Assembly: GCF_030053775.1 (NCBI RefSeq)
Contig: NZ_CP125669.1
Span: forward strand, 1,173,962 to 1,237,961
DNA length: 64,000 nt
Source of the DNA: Acinetobacter corruptisaponis
Lineage (GTDB): Bacteria; Pseudomonadota; Gammaproteobacteria; Pseudomonadales; Moraxellaceae
Reading direction: 5' to 3'
Shown: one piece after another, positions 58,680-64,000 of the stretch
Layout of the letters: each line of letters opens with the position of its first letter
How positions within the stretch are numbered: position 1 is the first letter of the stretch
Program-made: the position numbers and the translations under genes
Notes under the pieces: model-generated
What the model saw: the letters and a program-made list of their open reading frames with translations, nothing else
What the model was told of the DNA's origin: nothing
Database searches by the model: none

Positions 58680-58984
58680 ATAACGTGAGTTCGACAAAAA
58701 TATGATACTTAGAAACGTCATTCGCAATTGTTCGAGACAGGACTACATTAATAAGATATTGTTTCTGCGATATATTAAACTATTTGCTGGTAGTCAACGA
58801 GTTTTGCGATGAGTAGCATTAGCTGCGCAAGATGCCTTTCTTGCGAAGCGTTGCTTCTCATTTGGGCGAAACCAAAGTAAGGCCAGCCGCAGGCTTATCC
58901 TGAAATTGAATGAGAACTCGGCACGACTCCACCAAGATAATTATTTTCAGAAAAATCAAATAATTTTAATTAACTCTGGCTAAA
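58680..58984. other. Gene-free intergenic region with a long imperfect hairpin
   Basis: No credible gene. From 58809 to 58861 an imperfect inverted repeat pairs ATGAG..AGC..GC..GCGCAAG with CTTGCG..GC..GCT.CTCAT. It is followed by AAAGTAAGGC, which also follows the hairpin cluster at 4805-4915. This looks like another member of an extragenic repeat family. Confidence 0.45.
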
Positions 58985-59611
58985 TCAAAAATCAAAGAAC
59001 GTCACTTCACCTGTTTCCAGCGAATATTCTGCTCCCACCACAATCAGCTTGCCTTTCTCAATCAACTGTTCTAGCACAGCAGAACCATGACGCAACTGAT
59101 TGACCGATGCAAACACATTAGAACGAACCGCATGGGCAGACAGCTTTTTCAAATCACCTTTGAGTTCGGTTTGCATCAAAATCTCAACCGATGGACGAAC
59201 CCGATTTACAATCGACATCAGGTTAGACGATGGCGGCTGCTCTGGATGCATCAAGGTATCAATGGTGGCCTGAATCGCACCACAATGGCTATGCCCCAGC
59301 ACCACCACCACAGCACAATCATATCGCTCTGCCGCAAACTCAACACTTCCCACCTGTGATGGCGCAACGATATTGCCTGCAACACGAATCACAAATAAGT
59401 CACCCAGACCTTGATCAAACACCATTTCCGCAGGGACACGTGAATCTGAACATCCTAAAACAATTGCAAATGGGTTTTGATTTCCTGCCAATGCAGCACG
59501 TTCCTGGTGAGACAGGTGATTCTGTGAGGTTGCCTCACCTTTCACAAAACGAGCATTACCAACTTTTAAACGTTCCAGAGCTTCTTTGGCAGTGAGCATG
59601 CGTGCATCCAT
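58985..59611 (-). CDS. Beta-class carbonic anhydrase
   Basis: 208 residues. Zinc ligands and active site are in place: C-x-D-x-R in LGCSDSRVPAEM, and H-x-x-C in GHSHCGAI. FVIRVAGNIV and GSVEFAAERYDCAVVVVLGHSHCG are conserved. It interconverts CO2 and bicarbonate in the cytoplasm. Single gene, with no neighbour that explains special use. Confidence 0.93.
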   Translation of the reverse strand: MDARMLTAKEALERLKVGNARFVKGEATSQNHLSHQERAALAGNQNPFAIVLGCSDSRVPAEMVFDQGLGDLFVIRVAGNIVAPSQVGSVEFAAERYDCAVVVVLGHSHCGAIQATIDTLMHPEQPPSSNLMSIVNRVRPSVEILMQTELKGDLKKLSAHAVRSNVFASVNQLRHGSAVLEQLIEKGKLIVVGAEYSLETGEVTFFDF

Positions 59612-59836
59612 CTATGATTGACATGAGCCAACAGTTTAATGTGCGCCTGTTTGAAAGTCACTGACAAAAATAGAATCCATCTAAATACCAGCCTGTCTTT
59701 TAATCAGGAAAATAGCGAAAAACGGATGATTTCATTGGCAAGAATTTCCATACATCTGTAGATTATGCAAATGACTCCCCTAATATCTTCCCCAATAATC
59801 AATGGGTTTAAAAATAGATCAAGGATAGAACAAATC

Positions 59837-60850
59837 ATGATGAACCGTCTTTTTTCCATCTCCTTTCGCAAGACCTTAACCGCAGCTTTGATTTCATGCA
59901 GCTTGGCAACAATCGCAATCAGCTCAACACAGGCAGCCGAAATAGAAATGAGCTTTCAAAATGTGCTGCAACAGGAACGTGCATGGGCAGGTTTACAGAC
60001 CAAAACCTTAAAAGTCGGTGATATCACCTGGTCATATAGTGAGGGTGGTCAAGCTGGAAAACCGATCGTGATTTTAATTCATGGCCTAGCAGGCAGCCGT
60101 GACAACTGGAACCGTGTGGCACGGGCCTTAACCGCCAACTACCATGTGATCATCCCAGACTTGCCAGCCAGCGGTGAAACACAGGTTCCAAAAGATTTTG
60201 ACTATTCCGTTCCAAACGTCACTGAAAAGTTACGCCGTTTTGTTGAGGCAGCCAACCTAACCAGCCCAGCACATATTGCAGGTCACTCACTTGGTGGTTC
60301 AATTGCCATGCTCTATGCAGGGCAATATCCATTTGAGACCAAAAGCCTGTTTTTAATTGATGCTGCGGGCGTATATAAGGCTGCAACCACACCATATTTA
60401 AAAGATCCAAACCAGATCAAGAACATGATTGTCAGCAAAAAAGGCGATTTTAATTATTTAATGCAACAGGCCATGTTTACCCCACCATTTATTCCAAAAG
60501 AGATTGCTCAGGCACAGGAAAAAATGATGATTGGTCAGGTTGAACAAACCCAGAAAATGGTGGATCAGTTAATTGCGCTCAATAAGTTATATACACCAGA
60601 TTCATTTGCGTTGCTGGCAAGATCAATTGATGCGCCAACACTGATTTTATGGGGCAAGCAGGATAAAATTATCAATGTTGAGGTTGCACCTGAGTTAAAA
60701 TCACTGCTAAAAAATGCCCAGACACCTGTCATTCTGGATAATGTGGGCCATATGCCTATTCTGGAGGCAGACCAATTGGTGGTTCAGCAATATTTACCAT
60801 TCCTGAGCAAGATTCAGTCACAAAAACCTGTAACTGCGCCAACTCCATAA
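59837..60850 (+). CDS. Exported alpha/beta hydrolase, lipase-like
   Basis: 337 residues from the ATG at 59837, with AAGGA 11 bases upstream; a further ATG at 59840 is equivalent. The signal peptide ends near STQAAE (residue 36). The oxyanion turn ILIHGLAGSRDNW, nucleophile elbow GHSLGGSIAM with Ser, a cap region, ILWGKQDKIIN with the Asp, and NVGHMPILEAD with the His form the triad. The C-terminus is proline-rich and not hydrophobic. It resembles lipase/esterase proteins of Acinetobacter and Pseudomonas; substrate is not deducible. The next gene is about 20 bp downstream and may be co-transcribed. Confidence 0.85.
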   Translation: MMNRLFSISFRKTLTAALISCSLATIAISSTQAAEIEMSFQNVLQQERAWAGLQTKTLKVGDITWSYSEGGQAGKPIVILIHGLAGSRDNWNRVARALTANYHVIIPDLPASGETQVPKDFDYSVPNVTEKLRRFVEAANLTSPAHIAGHSLGGSIAMLYAGQYPFETKSLFLIDAAGVYKAATTPYLKDPNQIKNMIVSKKGDFNYLMQQAMFTPPFIPKEIAQAQEKMMIGQVEQTQKMVDQLIALNKLYTPDSFALLARSIDAPTLILWGKQDKIINVEVAPELKSLLKNAQTPVILDNVGHMPILEADQLVVQQYLPFLSKIQSQKPVTAPTP

Positions 60851-60870
60851 ACTTAAAGTTATAAAATCCT

Positions 60871-61881
60871 ATGCCTAAACATCCAATGATAGAACAACTG
60901 ATTGACGCACAACTTGATTTTCTGGATCAAGAGTTTACACAGGCCGAAACCATTCAACATGAGTTTAAACAGTTCTATCATTGGTTGCGCTTGCAGCAAC
61001 TCCAGCATATCTGGTCATTTGAACAAATCTTTAAACTGATTGAAAAACAAATCCTAAGTACACCTGCAAGTTCATTTCTGATTGAACAAATTGCAGAACA
61101 TATCCGCTTTGCCCTGATTCATCCACGCAATGATCAAACCAACATTGAAGATGTAATTCCTGTTTTAACCATTGACTCAATTGCGCAATATGTTGCAGGT
61201 AAAAGTGGCCATCGCCAGCGCCTGATTAAAACCATTGTCGATAATCCTGCCTTTTCTGCCCTGATTACCCAGCTAATTCAACACTCCATTCAGGATTATC
61301 TAGATAATTCAGTGATGTCCAAACGTGTGCCAGGCGTTGGGCATTTTATGAAAATGGGCAAATCAGTTTTGGAAACGGTGACCGATTCCAACCTGAATGA
61401 CACGATTGGTCATTACCTACAAAAAAATATATTGAAGATCAGCCAGATGAGTGAACGGGTATTAAACCAGCACTTTAATGATGACAAGTTGTACCATTTC
61501 CAGGCCAACATTTGGCATAAAATTAAAGTCATGCCCTTATCAGTCTTACGCAACTATGTTGAGGTACAAGACCTACCCCAAACTGTGGGAATGGGGCATG
61601 AAATCTGGGATCATATCCGTCAAACAGATTATTTAAAACAGCAGGTCCATGATGGGGTCTATGCATGGTATGCGCGTAATCAGGAGCGCACATTTGATTT
61701 ATTACTCCGCGATCTGAATATTGATGAAACCCTGATTGAAAGTGAATTGAGTGATTTACTGACACCTGTGTTACAGCAAGTGATTCAAACAGGTTATTTA
61801 AGACAACGTGCCCGCACCTATTTAGAAAAATTTTATTATTCAGAACAGGTTTCTGAAATTCTGACAAAACAAGGCGCATAA
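60871..61881 (+). CDS. Conserved protein of unknown function, 336 aa
   Basis: 336 residues, mostly alpha-helical by pattern, with no signal peptide or clear membrane helix. Repeated short helices (IEQIAEHIRFALIHPRND; VLRNYVEVQDLPQTVGMGHEIWDHIR; LLTPVLQQVIQTGYLRQRARTYLEKFYYSEQV) give no recognisable family. The gene starts 20 bp after the lipase-like gene and may share its mRNA. The stop codon lies inside a hairpin at 61865-61895. I can suggest no function beyond a possible link to the exported hydrolase. Confidence 0.55.
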   Translation: MPKHPMIEQLIDAQLDFLDQEFTQAETIQHEFKQFYHWLRLQQLQHIWSFEQIFKLIEKQILSTPASSFLIEQIAEHIRFALIHPRNDQTNIEDVIPVLTIDSIAQYVAGKSGHRQRLIKTIVDNPAFSALITQLIQHSIQDYLDNSVMSKRVPGVGHFMKMGKSVLETVTDSNLNDTIGHYLQKNILKISQMSERVLNQHFNDDKLYHFQANIWHKIKVMPLSVLRNYVEVQDLPQTVGMGHEIWDHIRQTDYLKQQVHDGVYAWYARNQERTFDLLLRDLNIDETLIESELSDLLTPVLQQVIQTGYLRQRARTYLEKFYYSEQVSEILTKQGA

Positions 61882-61895
61882 TGCGCCCTGTTTTG
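61865..61895 (+). terminator. Hairpin overlapping the stop of the 336-aa gene
   Basis: CAAAACAAGGCGCA and TGCGCCCTGTTTTG arms with a TAA loop that contains the stop codon. Only a weak T-tract follows, but its place between convergent genes suggests a bidirectional terminator. Confidence 0.6.
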
Positions 61896-61913
61896 CAAAT
61901 ATCAAGTTAATCT

Positions 61914-63944
61914 TTAAAAACTGTAAGTCACCCCAAGGTTATAACGGCGACCATCCAGAACATAACTATAAGTTTCTGTATCAATCTCTTTATCAAACAG
62001 GTTATAAACGCCTGCGGCAATCGCGACATTCTGGGTAGGCTTATAGTTTAACCCTACATCAACCAGGGTATAGGCTGGCTTGCCTTTCGCCATCGCGGTA
62101 CGGCTTAAATAATCCGATGTCTTACTGCGATAGTTGACACGTCCCCAGCTAGAAAACTGGTCACTGATTTCCCAGTCTGCGGTAGTATTAAACATATGTT
62201 TTGGCATTTCATTTAAAGGCTTGCCTTTATTCACGCCACTCTTCTGCTCTGTATCGGTAAAGGTATAGTTTGCACTCAGGTTCACATTTGGCAAGACTTT
62301 CCAGCCCAATGTTGCCTCCGCACCCCGCATGTTGGCTTTATCCACATTTTCCCGCAGGCTAACAAAGTCAAACTTTTCACCCAACCAATCACAACTCAGT
62401 GACCCTGAAGCACCCTGACAGGTTCTGATTTCAGTAATCTTGTCCTTAAATTCACTGTTAAACAGGGTCAGTCCCGCATTCAGGTTATCGAGGTTATCCC
62501 AGTTGAATGATACTTCATAGTTTATGCTTTTTTCAGGTTTAAGCTCAGGATTTCCCACAATCACGCCCTTGCTCTGACCACCACCTGTTGCCTGTCCCCA
62601 CTCTGCAACCGTTGCACGTAGTGCTGGTGTCTTATAACCTGTCGATACACCGCCCTTGATTACCCAGTGATCGTTTAAGCCCCAAACGCCATAGACTTTC
62701 GGACTCCAGTGATCACCAAACTTCTCATCCTTGTCCAAACGAAGTGAACTCGTCAGGGTAAAGTCATCGACAATATTCCATGCATCTTCAGCAAACAATG
62801 CCCAGCTATAACGATCCAGACTGGAAATTGGTGTCGCACCACCAAGACTCAACTGGTTGCCTTTATCGTTCAGCTCTTCCTTTAAATACATGCCACCAAA
62901 ACTCAGGCTGTGCTGATTAAGGTTAATCTTGTTCAATGTATTAAATGTGGTGTTGACCGCTTCCATATTGCGTGATGGATTGTCATTTTCTTCACGCTGG
63001 ATATAGGAATGGGTTTCCACTGCACCAATCTGCCCACGATGGGTCAGGTTGTATTCAGTACGGTAATAATCTGTTAATGAATTGACGGGTGGGTTTCGAC
63101 CTGTTTGCACAGGTGAAATGGTTTTCCCCACAGTTGCATCACGGTTCTGGATCGAACGCTGATATTCCAGTTCAACGGTATGATCATCATTTGGTATCAA
63201 ACTTAATGCCGCCCCACCTGCACGAATTTTTTGCTTGTTATATCCCCCATAGATTTCATCTTCTTCACGCTGTGAAAATAATCCATTGGCCTTGAATGAC
63301 AATAAGTTGGCGATCAGGGGACCTGAAAGATAGGCATTGGATTGATAAATATTTCCTGATCTGGAATCTTCCTGCAATGTGGTATCCAGCTTGATTGATC
63401 CCTGCCATTCATTACCTTTTTTCTTGGTAATGATGTTGATCACCCCACCCATTGCATCTGAACCATACAAGCCTGACATTGGGCCACGAATCACTTCAAT
63501 ACGCTCGATTGCGCCAATATTTGGCAACCAGCCCTGTTCAATCCCAGAATTGTCACTATTTGGGCGGACTGAACGTGTATTGATTTTTTTGCCATCGACC
63601 ATAATCACGGTATAGGCACTGCCCATTCCACGGATACTGATGTCGCTTGAACTGCCACCACCTGTGACCACCACACCTGGAACATCCTTTAAGGCATCCG
63701 TTACATCACGGTAGGCCTTTTTATTGATTTCTTCCTGAGTCAATACTGAAATGGAAGCCGCAGCCTTTTTAATATCCTGTTCAAACCCGCTTGCCGTAAC
63801 CACAATTTTTTCCAGCTGAACTGCCGCATGATTATTTGAAAGTTCACCTTTATTTTGTTGGCTTTCTGCCGCATGGGCATACGCCATCATGCCACTGAGA
63901 ATTGAGAGGGTAAGTAATGATTGATGGGATATTTTATTGGACAT
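61914..63944 (-). CDS. TonB-dependent outer-membrane receptor, FepA/CirA-like siderophore type
   Basis: 676 residues from the ATG at 63944 (AGGTG about 6 bases upstream). Signal peptide SLLTLSILSGMMAYAHAAE. TonB box region EKIVVTASGFE, plug domain VLTQEEINKKAYRDVTDALKDVPGVVVTGG and DISIRGMGSAYTVIMVDGKK, then RIEVIRGPMSGLYGSDAMGGVINIITKK. A 22-strand barrel follows and ends NLGVTYSF with terminal Phe. Catecholate-siderophore receptors such as FepA, CirA and PirA share the plug motifs, but the ligand is not certain. No siderophore synthesis gene is nearby. The window ends 56 bp upstream of the start, so a Fur box cannot be judged. Confidence 0.85.
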   Translation of the reverse strand: MSNKISHQSLLTLSILSGMMAYAHAAESQQNKGELSNNHAAVQLEKIVVTASGFEQDIKKAAASISVLTQEEINKKAYRDVTDALKDVPGVVVTGGGSSSDISIRGMGSAYTVIMVDGKKINTRSVRPNSDNSGIEQGWLPNIGAIERIEVIRGPMSGLYGSDAMGGVINIITKKKGNEWQGSIKLDTTLQEDSRSGNIYQSNAYLSGPLIANLLSFKANGLFSQREEDEIYGGYNKQKIRAGGAALSLIPNDDHTVELEYQRSIQNRDATVGKTISPVQTGRNPPVNSLTDYYRTEYNLTHRGQIGAVETHSYIQREENDNPSRNMEAVNTTFNTLNKINLNQHSLSFGGMYLKEELNDKGNQLSLGGATPISSLDRYSWALFAEDAWNIVDDFTLTSSLRLDKDEKFGDHWSPKVYGVWGLNDHWVIKGGVSTGYKTPALRATVAEWGQATGGGQSKGVIVGNPELKPEKSINYEVSFNWDNLDNLNAGLTLFNSEFKDKITEIRTCQGASGSLSCDWLGEKFDFVSLRENVDKANMRGAEATLGWKVLPNVNLSANYTFTDTEQKSGVNKGKPLNEMPKHMFNTTADWEISDQFSSWGRVNYRSKTSDYLSRTAMAKGKPAYTLVDVGLNYKPTQNVAIAAGVYNLFDKEIDTETYSYVLDGRRYNLGVTYSF

Positions 63945-64000
63945 AGTCACACCTGAATCAGATAAATCTTAATAATTTCTTAAAAATTCATGGGAATTCT

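Overview
The window is about 64 kb of an AT-rich gammaproteobacterial chromosome that looks like Acinetobacter. Pointers to the genus are the side-by-side homodimeric and monomeric isocitrate dehydrogenases, a DacC-type PBP5/6, a YadA-type trimeric adhesin of AtaA-like size, and insertion sequences of the IS3 and IS982 families. The species call is inference; no rRNA or tRNA gene was found.

Layout. 1-2298: right end of a Mu-like transposable prophage with a large internal deletion. It is inserted in cas1 of a type I-F CRISPR-Cas system, of which only the first 114 codons remain here. 2690-9958: housekeeping and conserved-unknown genes (Mpo1-like, CYTH-CHAD triphosphatase, DUF3144, M16 protease, PhzF-like). 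10100-11403: an intact IS3-family element beside the icd terminator. 11454-23311: icd, rluE, monomeric icd, M61 protease, dacC, NDH-2, SlyD-like FKBP and photolyase.

23452-31486: a candidate exopolysaccharide locus made of two convergent operons. The plus-strand operon encodes a membrane protein with a GGDEF-like but degenerate domain, an unknown membrane-anchored protein, a processive family-2 glycosyltransferase, a BcsB-like periplasmic protein and a lipoprotein that may be a glycosidase. The minus-strand operon encodes a TPR plus beta-barrel outer-membrane protein and WecB (UDP-GlcNAc 2-epimerase). This set would make, hold and export a polymer, possibly containing ManNAc, and recalls the E. 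coli NfrA/NfrB/WecB pathway.

33640-50141: an adhesin island. It has a giant trimeric autotransporter (about 3782 residues), two small paralogous proteins of unknown function separated by an IS982-family insertion, and a NarL-type response regulator and histidine kinase pair. A 22-bp motif, in the same orientation relative to the downstream gene, lies upstream of the adhesin, both small genes and the regulator. This suggests one regulon, possibly controlled by the adjacent two-component system. The adhesin gene carries an 886-bp perfect in-frame direct repeat.

50193-63944: ppk1, mtgA, a rhomboid protease, a HigBA-like toxin-antitoxin pair with a 20-bp palindrome over its promoter, an ABC exporter of the YbbAP type with the divergent esterase TesA, a beta-carbonic anhydrase, a secreted alpha/beta hydrolase, a conserved unknown and a TonB-dependent receptor.
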